Source of the DNA: an uncultured Lachnospiraceae bacterium
GTDB taxonomy: Bacteria > Bacillota > Clostridia > Lachnospirales > Lachnospiraceae
Reading direction: 5' to 3'
DNA length: 64,000 nucleotides
NCBI GenBank assembly: GCA_900316665.1
Contig: ONDV01000002.1
Span: forward strand, 37,252-101,251
Shown here in pieces: positions 27,162 through 36,865 of the stretch. Position 1 is the stretch's first letter. Each line of letters starts with the position of its first letter. The position numbers and the translations under genes are program-made. Under the pieces are notes generated by a model that did not search any database, had not been told where the DNA came from, and worked only from the letters and a program-made list of their open reading frames with translations.

Positions 27162-28760
27162 ATGTCATATGTAGCTTTATACAGGAAGTTTCGTCCGAAA
27201 GATTTTCAGGAGGTCAAAGGTCAGGATCATATAGTAAGAGCTCTTAAGAACCAGGTAAAGACCGGGAAGATAGGACATGCCTTTCTGTTTACCGGAACGC
27301 GCGGTACAGGTAAGACCACCATGGCAAGGATATTCGCCAGGGCAGTAAACTGCGAAAGACCTGTGGACGGTGATCCCTGCAATGAATGTGATACCTGCAA
27401 AGAGATACTGGAAAATCACGACTTGGATGTGGAAGAACTTGATGCGGCATCGCATAACAGCGTTGATGATATTCGGCAGATTACCGAAAAGACAAGCTAT
27501 CCTCCTCAGGTCGGGAAATACAGGATTTTCATTATAGACGAGGTGCATATGCTGTCCAAGCAGGCATTCAATGCGCTTCTTAAGACTCTGGAGGAGCCGC
27601 CGGAATATGTGATTTTCATTCTGGCAACTACTGACGTCCAGACTGTTCCTGTTACCATTTTGTCGCGCTGTCAGAGATATGACTTCAAGAGGATATCAGT
27701 AGAGACGATTACAGACAGGATGCGAGAGCTGATGGAGAGGGAAAATGTTTCCATCGAGGAAAAGGCTCTTAATTATATTGCGAAACGCGCAGACGGCTCA
27801 ATGAGAGATGCGCTTTCGATTCTGGACAGATGCATATCGATCCGCACCGGAGATGAGACGGTAACATATAATGATGTGCTGGCTTCTCTGGGAGCTGTGG
27901 ATACTAGCGTTTTTTATGATATTATGGAGTGCGTGAAGGCATATGATGCGGCAGGAGCTATAGGACATCTGGAGCAGGCAATAGCTGAGGGACGTGAGCT
28001 GCAGCAGTTTGCGGCAGATTTTCTATGGTATATCAGGAATTTGCTCATGGCTGCAAACCTGCCGGATGATGCTTTTGATACGCTTGATATGTCAAAAGAG
28101 AATTTTTCTTTGCTGAAGGCTCAGTCGGCAGAATTTGACGGAGAGAGAATTCTGCGATATATTGAAATCCTGTCTTCCGCCGTATCTGAGATGAGGAATA
28201 CGACAGAGAAAAGAGTGATGCTGGAGGTAGCTGTCATCAGGATGGCAAGTCCGCAGATGCAGAATGATTACGCATCTTTATATGACAGGATAAAAAGGCT
28301 TGAATCAGGAATCACTGTGCAGGCAGTGAAAGTGCAACCTGCTGAAGCAAATCACCCGGCAGCGCCGGTGAAAAAAAAAATAAATCCGGCAGCGCCTGAA
28401 GATGTGAAGAAGCTGTGCAGCAAGTGGCCGGACTTCTTGAAGAGAGTGGCAGACAGTAATCCATTGCTGTATCAGAGTGTAAAGAATCTTTTTGTGTCTA
28501 TTTCAGATAATGATGAGATTGAGCTTGTGGCTGATGATAATAACGAGTTTGATAAGGAAAGATACATTGAAGCTAAAGAACATCCTGAAAACCTGGACTG
28601 GCTGTCAGAACTTGCATCAGAATATATAGGCGGGAAAGTTAAGATCATTATTACTTTGAATGATACAGGTTATCCGACAGACCTTATCCGTGAAGGTGCA
28701 ATAGGAAGGTTTGAACAGGAACATAAAATAAAAATAACAGAGACAGACATAGATGATTAG
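27162..28760 (+). CDS. dnaX: DNA polymerase III subunits gamma/tau
   Basis: A 532-residue clamp-loader ATPase. Walker A GTRGTGKTTMARIF (near 45), a four-Cys zinc module CERPVDGDPCNECDTC, Walker B IIDEVHMLSKQAF and the sensor region LSRCQRYDFKRI are present. Residues from about 405 form the tau-specific tail. At codon 404 lies a run of ten A residues preceded by a GC-rich hairpin. Slipping into either other frame reaches a stop within ten codons, so a shorter gamma-like product of about 405-413 residues is likely. The gene precedes ybaB and recR as in most Bacillota. Confidence 0.95.
   Translation: MSYVALYRKFRPKDFQEVKGQDHIVRALKNQVKTGKIGHAFLFTGTRGTGKTTMARIFARAVNCERPVDGDPCNECDTCKEILENHDLDVEELDAASHNSVDDIRQITEKTSYPPQVGKYRIFIIDEVHMLSKQAFNALLKTLEEPPEYVIFILATTDVQTVPVTILSRCQRYDFKRISVETITDRMRELMERENVSIEEKALNYIAKRADGSMRDALSILDRCISIRTGDETVTYNDVLASLGAVDTSVFYDIMECVKAYDAAGAIGHLEQAIAEGRELQQFAADFLWYIRNLLMAANLPDDAFDTLDMSKENFSLLKAQSAEFDGERILRYIEILSSAVSEMRNTTEKRVMLEVAVIRMASPQMQNDYASLYDRIKRLESGITVQAVKVQPAEANHPAAPVKKKINPAAPEDVKKLCSKWPDFLKRVADSNPLLYQSVKNLFVSISDNDEIELVADDNNEFDKERYIEAKEHPENLDWLSELASEYIGGKVKIIITLNDTGYPTDLIREGAIGRFEQEHKIKITETDIDD
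28353..28399 (+). other. candidate slippage site in dnaX (gamma/tau)
   Basis: A hairpin CCGGC-AGC-GCCGG (28356-28368) immediately precedes A10 (28371-28380). From the run, the +1 frame hits TAA at 28381-28383, and the -1 frame reads nine codons, counted from the start of the run, before TGA at 28397-28399. This resembles the A-run of Thermus dnaX (transcriptional slippage) and the frameshift of E. coli dnaX, which yield gamma. It is inferred from sequence only. Confidence 0.55.
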
Positions 28761-28772
28761 AAGGAGTGGAAT

Positions 28773-29120
28773 ATGTCCAGAAGAGGTGGATTTCCGGGAG
28801 GACAGATACCCGGAGGAATGAACAACATGCTGAAGCAGGCGCAGAAGATGCAGCGCCAGATGGAGGCAGCTCAGAAGGAATTAGAGGAGAAAGAGATCAC
28901 AGCGACAGCAGGCGGCGGCGCAGTGAGTGTAACCATGACCGGAAAGCATGAAGTGAAGAAGATCACTATCTCTCCTGACGCTGTGGATCCGGATGACGTA
29001 GAGACTCTTGAGGATCTCGTAACGGCAGCGGTAAATGAAGCTGTGAAGATGGTGAATGACGCTTCCCAGCAGTCAATGTCAAGGATTTCAGGCGGCATCA
29101 GTCCTGATATATTCGGCTGA
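28773..29120 (+). CDS. YbaB/EbfC nucleoid-associated protein
   Basis: A 115-residue dimeric DNA-binding protein. After a Gly-rich start come the long helix MLKQAQKMQRQMEAAQKELE, the sheet with VSVTMTGKHEVKKITISPD and a final helix VTAAVNEAVKMVNDASQQ. These features are diagnostic for YbaB. It is 12 bases after dnaX, and its stop overlaps the recR start, the usual order. Confidence 0.93.
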   Translation: MSRRGGFPGGQIPGGMNNMLKQAQKMQRQMEAAQKELEEKEITATAGGGAVSVTMTGKHEVKKITISPDAVDPDDVETLEDLVTAAVNEAVKMVNDASQQSMSRISGGISPDIFG

Positions 29121-29719
29121 TGGAATACTATTCTGAAGAAATATCCTCGCTTATAGACGAGCTTGGAAGACTGCCGGGAATAGGAGCAAAATCAGCTCAG
29201 CGAATAGCTTTTCATATTCTCCATATGCCGAAGGAAGAAGCAAAGAGACTTGCGCATACGATAACTGAGGCAAGAGAAAAGGTGCATTATTGCAGGGAAT
29301 GTTTTACCCTTACCGATAGTGATCTGTGTCCTATATGCAGCAATCCAAGGCGGGATCATAAGAAGATAATGGTCGTGGAAAATACTCAGGATCTGGCTGC
29401 TTATGAGAAGACAGGAAAATATGACGGAGTATATCATGTTCTGCATGGAGCGATTTCTCCAATGCAGGGCATAGGTCCGGACGACATCAAGCTGAAGGAG
29501 CTGATGGCGAGGATATCAAAAGAGGATGTAAGTGAAGTAATTATTGCCACAAATTCATCCCTTGAGGGCGAGACTACAGCCATGTATATTTCAAAGCTGA
29601 TAAAACCTGCAGGAATAAAGACAACAAGGATCGCAAGCGGGGTGCCCGTGGGCGGGGATCTTGAAAATATAGATGAGATGACATTGCTTCGGGCACTTGA
29701 AGGCAGAACGGAAATATGA
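29120..29719 (+). CDS. recR: recombination mediator RecR
   Basis: A 199-residue RecFOR recombination protein. It has the N-terminal helix-hairpin-helix LGRLPGIGAKSAQRIAF, the four-Cys zinc finger CRECFTLTDSDLCPICSN and a Toprim domain with VVENTQDLAAYEKTG and ATNSSLEGETTAMYI. It is coupled to ybaB by a 1-base overlap. Confidence 0.95.
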   Translation: MEYYSEEISSLIDELGRLPGIGAKSAQRIAFHILHMPKEEAKRLAHTITEAREKVHYCRECFTLTDSDLCPICSNPRRDHKKIMVVENTQDLAAYEKTGKYDGVYHVLHGAISPMQGIGPDDIKLKELMARISKEDVSEVIIATNSSLEGETTAMYISKLIKPAGIKTTRIASGVPVGGDLENIDEMTLLRALEGRTEI

Positions 29720-29746
29720 TATCCGTTCTGCCATTCATTTTTTATT
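29702..29746 (+). terminator. terminator overlapping the recR stop
   Basis: GGCAGAACGGA (29702-29712) and TCCGTTCTGCC (29722-29732) form an 11-bp stem with a loop holding the recR stop codon. ATTCATTTTTTATT follows. Confidence 0.75.
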
Positions 29747-29799
29747 AAGGATAACCGATGTATTAAAAAGAGAGTTATGTAGATTCAAGAGGTAGATAA

Positions 29800-32700
29800 A
29801 TGAAGATAGATCTTGTCGCAAACAATCTTAAGGCCGGAATAACAAAAGCAAATCCTTCGGTCAGAAATGATAAGAAAATACTTCAGCCGGATTCATACAT
29901 AATGGATATATCCTTTGGCATAGAAAAAGATGATGCCGTTACATATAGCACATGCGATTTGAATGGGGATGCTGAAAACGGCAGCAGGGATGCTTTATCC
30001 GATACGATATCGGGAATAAAAAATGAATTCATGAGAGCGGCTGACATGTCTTATGATATTTTTTCAAAGATGGAGGAACTGGGACTTTCTCCGAAAGATT
30101 TGGATTCAGGCGAGATTGTTACGGTATCGGACCAGATAAAGATGAATCTTGCAAAAGCAGGAGTTGACATAAGCGCCATGGGAGGCCTTTCCGATAAGGC
30201 AGTCAGGGCGATGACCGGATCGTATGCTGAGGCAAATGCCCTGAAGTGTGATATAGAAAAAGCCAGAGCTATGGCAGCTGATGTGGAGGAGAAGACTGGC
30301 AATGAGATCTCATCCCGCGCGGCTTCTTTTTTGATAAAGAATAATTATGAACCAACGTTGGAGAATTTATTTAAAGCAGTATATTCTGACGGCTCGAACG
30401 ATGATGAGAGTCTTTCCTACGCTATAGAAAATGCGGATGTCAAAGATCTGGGAATAAATAAAGACGAAATATGTGACTGCCTGAAAAGAGCCGGAGTCGC
30501 TCCTGACAAAAATGCCGTTAAAGAGGCAGAGTGGCTTATCAAAGAAGATATTCCGGTCAATGGAAAAAACATATCCTCACTGGAGAAACTTCAATCAGAA
30601 ATAAGGTCGGTTGGAGAGGAAGAACTGAATAAGGAAGCCAATGAGGGAAGGCAGCCGGAAAAAATAATGATGATAAGCGGCTGCAGCATGGATGAGAGGG
30701 TTGAAAAAGCCCTTGACACAATAAGAATAATATCGCCGGACGATGCTGAGACTGCTGCGTCAAACGGACAGGTACTGAACCTGAGAAACCTCCGGGCGTA
30801 TTCTCTGATTTCGGCAGGAAATGCGGATGGAAATGCAGCCGGGAATACCGCAGTAAATACTGCAGGAAATTCAGTCGGGAATTCAGCAGTAAATATTGTA
30901 GAAAATGCAATTGATAATACGGCAGGTAATCAGACTGATTATATAAAACTAATTAATGACGCTAAGGAATATCTGACTTATACGAACCTGTCCGCTTTTA
31001 TTCGTTTTGGCGTGGATATAGAGACTGAGCCTCTGTCAGATCTTTTGGCAGCCACATCTCTTGTTGATTCAAAGCCGGATGATGCAATGGATACCTTCTC
31101 GAAGGCAGCTGAAGCCGGGAAAAATATTGAAGAAACGCCGGTATCATTTCTCGGCCGTTATATTTCATACGATATAAGAAAGGAGACACTTGGAAGAATA
31201 AGTGTCCTGTCAAGCGAAGTGAGAGGAAACAGGGCGATCGGAACTTATGAAGCTGTTGGAACTGAAGTGCGGCCTGACCTGGGAGACAATATCAGCAAAG
31301 CCTTTGAGGATTCTTATAAGGTCCTTGATGAACTGGGCATGGAGAGAAACGATGAAAATGAGAGGGCTGTAAGGATCCTCGGATATAATTCGCTTGACCT
31401 CACAAGAGAAAACATTGAAAAAGTGTCATTTGCCGACAGTCTTTTTAATAAGGCAATAAAGAACCTGAAACCATCAGCTGTCCTGTCTCTTCTCCGGGAA
31501 GGGAAAAATCCGCTTGACATGACAATGGAAGAGCTGTCATCTGATGGCGGGGAAGAGGAAAATGACGAATCCCTTTATTCTTTCCTCTTCAGATTGGAAA
31601 ATACGGACGGTATCAGCGACGATGAAAAGAAAGGATTCATAGGCATATACAGGCTCATACATGAGGTAAATGAGACCGATGGAGCTGCTGTTGGAAAATT
31701 AATAAAAGCAGCCATTCCGGTGACGCTTGGAAATCTCCTTACCGTAATAAGAGGAAGGAAAGGCATTGACAGGAAGGTAGATGAAAATACAGGTCTGACG
31801 GAATCTGCGGGATACGAAAACAGCATAAAGGACGCAATAGAGAATGCTCTTCAGAAGGCTGCCTTAAGAAGGTCTGAAGAGATAATAACGCCGGCAAAGC
31901 TCACGGGGGCCGGAGGAAGTGAAAAGGCGCTTCAAATGAAGCCGGATGAACTTTTGACTGCTATGGAAAATGTGCCGGAGCCCTATGATATTGAGAAAAA
32001 GAGGATAGATGATATAAGGGAAGACATAAAGGAAGCAGCGAATGGGACTGATTATGCCTATAAAGTACTTTCTGCTTACGATATAGCCCTTACGCCGGCT
32101 AATTTATACGGTATAAGCGGTCTTCTCCGCGGCAGCAGTCCGCTTGCCTCGGTTTTAAAGGAAAAGAAATTAAAGGATGTTCCCGATTATGATAATGCCT
32201 GTGATGAATATATAGAAAATGAGCTTTCTCGTGATATGGATTCGGAGGAATCCATGATAGCTGCAGAAGACAGGCTGACCGCTCTCGCTCTTTCTGAAAC
32301 AGAGGTCAGGGCATTAAGTCCTGATGGACAAATCGATCTTAAGATGCTGAAGGGACTGAGCCGTCAGCTCTCGGTAATAAAGCAGATGTCGAAAAATGAA
32401 TTTTATCATGTGCCGGTTCGCCTTTCGGAAGATTATACCGACATGAGAATACTATTTCAGAGCGGGACTGATAAGCCGGGCAGGGTATCCGCAATGATCG
32501 AGACTGAAAGATCAGGAATCATATATGCAGAGATCGAATCAGACAAAGAGACCGGTCATGGTGTTATAAGTGCTTCGAATACTAAAACTCTTGAGATCCT
32601 GAAAAATAATGAAAGCCTTATCAGAAGCGGTATAGAAGACGAAGCTCATATAAAGCTTGATCTTCAATGTGTCCTGAACGGTTCCATAAAAACATCCGAT

Positions 32701-32844
32701 ATCTATACCGGAAATGGGCGAAATTGGTCAGAATCTTCCATGAGATCCGAAGAAAAAAAATCCGGCGGGTTCGAAAAACCGGATACAAGGACTCTGTACA
32801 GGATCGCAAAGGCTCTGGTGAGAGCTTCGATGAAAGTGATGTAA
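29800..32844 (+). CDS. large FliK/DUF6240-like protein upstream of flagellin
   Basis: A 1014-residue, mostly helical acidic protein without signal peptide or membrane helix. The start MKIDLVANNLKAGITKANPS and its location resemble the DUF6240 proteins found near flagellar genes in Lachnospiraceae (from memory). The C-terminal 150 residues (VPVRLSEDYTDMRILFQSG, VSAMIETERSGIIYAEIES) resemble the beta-rich flagellar hook-length domain of FliK. Residues about 345-380 are a low-complexity run of Gly-Asn and Val-Asn repeats. A hook-length or flagellar-export role is inferred. A MITE-like element starts at the last base of its stop codon, yet the TAA is preserved. Confidence 0.55.
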   Translation: MKIDLVANNLKAGITKANPSVRNDKKILQPDSYIMDISFGIEKDDAVTYSTCDLNGDAENGSRDALSDTISGIKNEFMRAADMSYDIFSKMEELGLSPKDLDSGEIVTVSDQIKMNLAKAGVDISAMGGLSDKAVRAMTGSYAEANALKCDIEKARAMAADVEEKTGNEISSRAASFLIKNNYEPTLENLFKAVYSDGSNDDESLSYAIENADVKDLGINKDEICDCLKRAGVAPDKNAVKEAEWLIKEDIPVNGKNISSLEKLQSEIRSVGEEELNKEANEGRQPEKIMMISGCSMDERVEKALDTIRIISPDDAETAASNGQVLNLRNLRAYSLISAGNADGNAAGNTAVNTAGNSVGNSAVNIVENAIDNTAGNQTDYIKLINDAKEYLTYTNLSAFIRFGVDIETEPLSDLLAATSLVDSKPDDAMDTFSKAAEAGKNIEETPVSFLGRYISYDIRKETLGRISVLSSEVRGNRAIGTYEAVGTEVRPDLGDNISKAFEDSYKVLDELGMERNDENERAVRILGYNSLDLTRENIEKVSFADSLFNKAIKNLKPSAVLSLLREGKNPLDMTMEELSSDGGEEENDESLYSFLFRLENTDGISDDEKKGFIGIYRLIHEVNETDGAAVGKLIKAAIPVTLGNLLTVIRGRKGIDRKVDENTGLTESAGYENSIKDAIENALQKAALRRSEEIITPAKLTGAGGSEKALQMKPDELLTAMENVPEPYDIEKKRIDDIREDIKEAANGTDYAYKVLSAYDIALTPANLYGISGLLRGSSPLASVLKEKKLKDVPDYDNACDEYIENELSRDMDSEESMIAAEDRLTALALSETEVRALSPDGQIDLKMLKGLSRQLSVIKQMSKNEFYHVPVRLSEDYTDMRILFQSGTDKPGRVSAMIETERSGIIYAEIESDKETGHGVISASNTKTLEILKNNESLIRSGIEDEAHIKLDLQCVLNGSIKTSDIYTGNGRNWSESSMRSEEKKSGGFEKPDTRTLYRIAKALVRASMKVM

Positions 32845-33056
32845 CTAAAACTTCCCACATTCCATGGATCGCTTTCGTCGCAAAGGATTCATTATAGCTT
32901 GCCAAGAGATGCACAGATGGTGGCGAACATTGTGTTTTTCGTCGTGAGCGAGCACGCTAGCTGCGGCTCGGTTGACAATCGTTCAAGCAGAAATGCGCAA
33001 AAAGCGAATGAATCCTTGCGACGAAAATTTTCATTATTGATGTGGGAAGTTTTAGT
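32844..33056. mobile_element. MITE-like element with inverted ends and 5-bp target duplication
   Basis: A 213-bp noncoding element with perfect 17-bp terminal inverted repeats, ACTAAAACTTCCCACAT (32844-32860) and its complement (33040-33056). The inverted repeat continues imperfectly, including GTCGCAA..GGATTCATT. Direct repeats ATGTA flank it (32839-32843 and 33057-33061). The left 125 bp is near-identical to 63841-63967. No transposase is encoded, so it would need one in trans. It separates the FliK-like gene from flagellin. Confidence 0.75.
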
Positions 33057-33059
33057 ATG

Positions 33060-33087
33060 TAATAATAAAGCGGCTATATGCCGATAT
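33060..33087 (+). promoter_or_regulatory. candidate sigma-28 (FliA/SigD) promoter of flagellin
   Basis: GCCGATAT (33080-33087) matches the GCCGATAA -10 consensus in seven of eight positions. A TAATAATAAA stretch at 33060-33069 could supply a weak TAAA-type -35. It is 76 bases before the flagellin start and only a few bases after the MITE-like element. Confidence 0.5.
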
Positions 33088-33162
33088 AATAAATGGTGAC
33101 AGGATGTCCCCGAATCCATCAGCAAGGAAGCTGTTTCATAGAATAGAAAGTGAGACAGTATA

Positions 33163-34572
33163 ATGAGAATAAACAGCAATATTTCTGCAGTAATGACAAA
33201 TAACCAGCTTCTCCGCACCGAGAAAAATCTCTCTGCCGCCATGGAGAGACTGTCAAGCGGTTACAAGATAAATCACGCCTACGATGATCCTTCCGGAATG
33301 GCTATATCCGGCAGGATGGATACCCAGATCGCCGGTCTCGACATGGCGAGCCGTAATACAAACGATGGGATCAGTGTTATCCAGACAGCTGATGGAGCTC
33401 TGAAGGAAGTGGCAGATATGCTTCAGAGAATGAGGGAACTTTCCGTCCAGGCGGCAAATGATACCAATTCAGACAATGACAGAGCAGTCATTCAGGCAGA
33501 GATAGATCAGCTGAAATCCGAGATCGACAGGGTGTCTGAAACCACTGAATTCAATACCAAAAACCTTCTGGACGGTTCTCTTGACACCAGAGTATATGCA
33601 GATCATCTGACAAGGGAGCGCGCGACAGATGCCGTTGTTGCCGGGAAGTATACAATAAAGATCAATAAATCCGCAAAACAGGCTTCACTTTCATCCGGCA
33701 TCTCGCCGGCTTCTCTTGGTACAGTAACGAAGGATCAGGCCGGGAGTGTGGAGATAAACGGCGCAAAGGCTGAGATCCGCGAGGGAATGTCCGGCGATGA
33801 GGTTTATGCGGCATTAAGAGAGGCAGCAGAAAAAGGAGAAGCGAAGATATCCGACGCAAATGAAAAACTTGCCTTTACATCAGCAGATTATGGCAAAAAC
33901 GCGACATTAAATATAACGGTATCAAGTGATGAGCTGTCAGCGTATCTGGGTCTTCAGAGAGAAATGATTTCATCCGGCAGCGACGCTGAGGTAGACCTCA
34001 TCAAGCCTGACGAGGATGTGACAAGTGATGCCAATAACAAATCAAGGTTTACAGACAGTGCGACCATATCTTATGACGGAAATCATATGACTGTTACCGA
34101 CAGGGACGGATTCGAGCTGGATTTTATGGCAGAAGCCGGATACATTGGAAATGTGGATATAGAAGTTACCGATATGGGTGCCATGAGTCTTCAGATAGGC
34201 TCGAATGAAAATCAGACAATGAAGGTAGGCATACCGTCAACTGATACAAAATCGCTCTATATTGATGATCTTAAAGTAACTACGGTCAATGGTCCGGGAA
34301 AATCGATTGCTATGCTGGATAAGGCGATCGACCGTATAAATAATATCAGGGCAAAGCTTGGAGCATATGAAAACAGACTTGATCATACCAGCAATTCTCT
34401 AGGTGAGACAAATGAAGATATGACAAGCGCGATGTCAAGAATAACCGATGCTGATATGGCATATGAAATGACGGAATATACGAAGGAAAATGTACTTCAG
34501 CAGGCTGCAACAAGCGTGCTTGCGCAGGCAAATGAGATCCCGCAGATGGCTTTGCAGCTTCTGCAGAAATAA
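33163..34572 (+). CDS. flagellin
   Basis: A 469-residue filament protein. The N-terminal D0/D1 region begins [16 protein letters not shown] with [34 protein letters not shown] and [12 protein letters not shown]. The C-terminal D1/D0 region has [33 protein letters not shown] and the ending [15 protein letters not shown]. The variable central domain is about 240 residues (about 145-385) and is exposed on the filament. The gene starts after a candidate sigma-28 promoter and is followed by a FliS-like chaperone gene. Confidence 0.96.
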   Translation: MRINSNISAVMTNNQLLRTEKNLSAAMERLSSGYKINHAYDDPSGMAISGRMDTQIAGLDMASRNTNDGISVIQTADGALKEVADMLQRMRELSVQAANDTNSDNDRAVIQAEIDQLKSEIDRVSETTEFNTKNLLDGSLDTRVYADHLTRERATDAVVAGKYTIKINKSAKQASLSSGISPASLGTVTKDQAGSVEINGAKAEIREGMSGDEVYAALREAAEKGEAKISDANEKLAFTSADYGKNATLNITVSSDELSAYLGLQREMISSGSDAEVDLIKPDEDVTSDANNKSRFTDSATISYDGNHMTVTDRDGFELDFMAEAGYIGNVDIEVTDMGAMSLQIGSNENQTMKVGIPSTDTKSLYIDDLKVTTVNGPGKSIAMLDKAIDRINNIRAKLGAYENRLDHTSNSLGETNEDMTSAMSRITDADMAYEMTEYTKENVLQQAATSVLAQANEIPQMALQLLQK

Positions 34573-34648
34573 ACATTCGGGCGGTTTTGTTGCAATATGT
34601 TTTTTACTATGTCCGGCTATGGATTTTATACTGTAATCAGGTGAACAG

Positions 34649-35116
34649 ATGACAGAAGAAGATATTAATATTTTTACAAGAAGGATAGCGGGCGCAAACA
34701 GGTCGGAACTGGTCGTGATCCTCTATGACATTTTGCTTCAGAGGCTCGATGATGCCGGCAAGAGTCAGGATGATGAAGAATATATAAAAGCAGTCCGGGG
34801 CGCGTCAGAGACTGTCAGGCATCTTAAAAATGACCTTGATTTCAAATACGCTATATCCCGCGATCTTTACAGGATCTATACCTATGCAGAGAGGGAGATC
34901 GCAAAGCTTACTTACAGGAAAAGCGATGATGTAATAAATAATATCAGAGCGATCATGACAGTGCTCAGGGACGCTTTTCTTGAGATCGCGTCAAATGATG
35001 ACAGCGGTCAGTTGATGAAGAATGCAGGCTCAGTAACGGCCGGCATTACCTACGGCAGAAGATGTCTTAATGAGACAGATACTGACTCTGACACAAACAG
35101 AGGCTATCTGGTCTGA
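34649..35116 (+). CDS. FliS-like flagellin export chaperone
   Basis: A 155-residue helical protein. FTRRIAGANRSELVVILYDI corresponds to the conserved first helix of FliS, which wraps the C-terminal helix of flagellin before export. The remaining helices (VRGASETVRHLKNDLDF, ISRDLYRIYTYAEREIAKL) fit the four-helix bundle, though the sequence is divergent. Its position directly after flagellin supports the assignment. No separate terminator is visible between the two genes. Confidence 0.72.
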   Translation: MTEEDINIFTRRIAGANRSELVVILYDILLQRLDDAGKSQDDEEYIKAVRGASETVRHLKNDLDFKYAISRDLYRIYTYAEREIAKLTYRKSDDVINNIRAIMTVLRDAFLEIASNDDSGQLMKNAGSVTAGITYGRRCLNETDTDSDTNRGYLV

Positions 35117-35340
35117 TACCAGAAAATAGGTTCTTGGTAAAAATCCACAATGCGGAGGAGAGAATGGAAACCCCATTCTCTTTTTTAGTTTTATTATCGA
35201 CAATAATCTGTAGAAATCAAATATTAACAGGCTTAAAACTCCGGTCTGGTTTTATTTATATTTCACAAAAAATAAAAAATGCATATTATACAAAAAATAA
35301 ATCTGCATGTCTTGTCATGGAGGAATCAATTCCCCGCCTG

Positions 35341-35346
35341 TATAAT
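35341..35346 (+). promoter_or_regulatory. -10-like element before the Tad locus
   Basis: TATAAT at 35341-35346 lies 24 bases upstream of the first Tad gene, with TTGTCA at 35312 as a poorly spaced -35 (23-base gap). The 253-base interval 35117-35369 is AT-rich; its only open frame (from TTG 35134) looks like chance. Confidence 0.35.
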
Positions 35347-35369
35347 CAAGTCACATTACGGAGGCGCAT

Positions 35370-35879
35370 ATGATGAGATTTATGATAGCTTCATTGATTA
35401 CATGGCCTGCGGCGATCATGGATATAAGGCTTAAGAAGATCCCGAATCTTTATATCCTGCCGATAGCTCTTACCGGATTAATCAGCTGCTCTGTCCGGTT
35501 TGGATTGAAAGGCCTGGGGCTCGGACTTTTGAATATGATGGTTTCGCTTCTCATTCTTATACCTCTTAATGTTACAGGATCGATCGGAGCCGGCGACATC
35601 AAGCTGATGGCTGCTGTATCACTGATTTTTACCACAAGAGAATCGCTGTATTTTATTTTTCTTTCATTTCTGGCAGGCGCTGCCTGGTCCTTGATACGGA
35701 TCGCAAGGAGGAAAGAACTCATAATAAGAATATATACGCTTCGCGATTATCTGATGGAATGCTTTAGGGAAGGTAAAGTAAAAAGATACAAAAGCCTTGG
35801 GACAGAAAATGATGTAATACCTTTCGGTGTCTGTATATTTGCGGGAACGCTGCTTCTTTTTGTGACGGAGGTGTGGTGA
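35370..35879 (+). CDS. cpaA: prepilin peptidase (TadV/CpaA)
   Basis: A 169-residue polytopic aspartyl protease that cleaves and may methylate Flp prepilins. The two catalytic Asp are in AAIMDIRLKKIPN (Asp18) and SIGAGDIKLM (Asp76), the hallmark GxGD motif. Multiple membrane helices surround them. It is the first gene of an 11-gene Tad pilus locus, preceded by GGAGG. A second A24 peptidase occurs later in the locus. Confidence 0.88.
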   Translation: MMRFMIASLITWPAAIMDIRLKKIPNLYILPIALTGLISCSVRFGLKGLGLGLLNMMVSLLILIPLNVTGSIGAGDIKLMAAVSLIFTTRESLYFIFLSFLAGAAWSLIRIARRKELIIRIYTLRDYLMECFREGKVKRYKSLGTENDVIPFGVCIFAGTLLLFVTEVW

Positions 35880-36865
35880 TGAAAGAAAAAAGCATACTGA
35901 TATGCGACAGTGACAGGAGTTATGCTGAAGCGCTTATGAGATTTCTGATTGGAAGCAGAAAGGACTTAAGGATCGTATGTGATACAAGTGTGGAATCTTT
36001 CCTTAGGGAGAAGGGACGGTTCAGTATAGCTCTTATGACAGAGGAATATCTGAAGGCTGATGAAAAAGAAGGATCCGGTGAGCGAATAATAGAGCACAGA
36101 ATTCAGCTGTGCGGATACGAGGAGATCGGATACAAGGAGTACGAGTCCATTTACAAATTTCAGGATATGGATCTCTTTCTGGACAGGCTGTGCCAGATAG
36201 ACTGGGAGGTCCCCGCCGGGAAGAGAAAAGATGCAACATCCGAAACCAAATTCACCGGTATCTATTCGCCAATGAAGCATGAACTCATGCTGCCGTTTTC
36301 GATTTTATACAGCAGATTGCTCGCTGACAGAGAGAAAGTGATGTTTCTGGATCTGGAGGAGAACAGCATCCTGTCCCGGCTGACCGGCAGAAATCCAAGG
36401 TCAAATCTTCTGGACTGCATATATGATATCGAGACAAGTCCTGCCGGATTTAATCTCAGTTCCTATACAGATGTATATGAAGGAATATCTTATATAGGTC
36501 CGGTTTTGAATCCGTCGGATCTCGCTTCTGTGACGGAAAAACAGTGGATCGAGCTTTTCGACAAAATACGGGAGGCAGACTTTGGCAAAGTCGTTATCCT
36601 GTTTGGGGACATACCTCAGGGTTTTGACACCATGCTAATTCTGATGGATGCCATGATAATACTTGGAAAACCGGGGGAATATTATAAGGAGCCTGAAAAG
36701 CGCTTTATGGAATTCATTAAAAAACAGTGCGACAGAATAGAGATCCGCGAGGTGATGCTTCCGATGTCGGCAGCTGCTGTGTCAGATGACAGTTTCGCGA
36801 TGAAAGATATGATTTACGGAAATCTTGGTTTATTTATGAGAAAGAATTTCTGCGGAGCCGGCTGA
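35879..36865 (+). CDS. tadZ: TadZ/CpaE-like pilus localisation protein
   Basis: A 328-residue protein with an N-terminal degenerate receiver domain (SILICDSDRSYAEALMRFLI) and a C-terminal MinD/CpaE-like domain. In the latter the P-loop is replaced by GIYSPMKHELMLPFSILY, followed by VMFLDLEEN. TadZ proteins place the pilus machine in the cell; P-loop loss is known in some. The start ATG 35879 overlaps the cpaA stop, and ACGGAGG precedes it. Confidence 0.8.
   Translation: MKEKSILICDSDRSYAEALMRFLIGSRKDLRIVCDTSVESFLREKGRFSIALMTEEYLKADEKEGSGERIIEHRIQLCGYEEIGYKEYESIYKFQDMDLFLDRLCQIDWEVPAGKRKDATSETKFTGIYSPMKHELMLPFSILYSRLLADREKVMFLDLEENSILSRLTGRNPRSNLLDCIYDIETSPAGFNLSSYTDVYEGISYIGPVLNPSDLASVTEKQWIELFDKIREADFGKVVILFGDIPQGFDTMLILMDAMIILGKPGEYYKEPEKRFMEFIKKQCDRIEIREVMLPMSAAAVSDDSFAMKDMIYGNLGLFMRKNFCGAG

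Noticed and set aside
35134..35373. 79-residue open frame before the Tad locus
   Set aside because: It has a TTG start without ribosome binding site, AT-driven composition, and overlaps the strong start region of cpaA.
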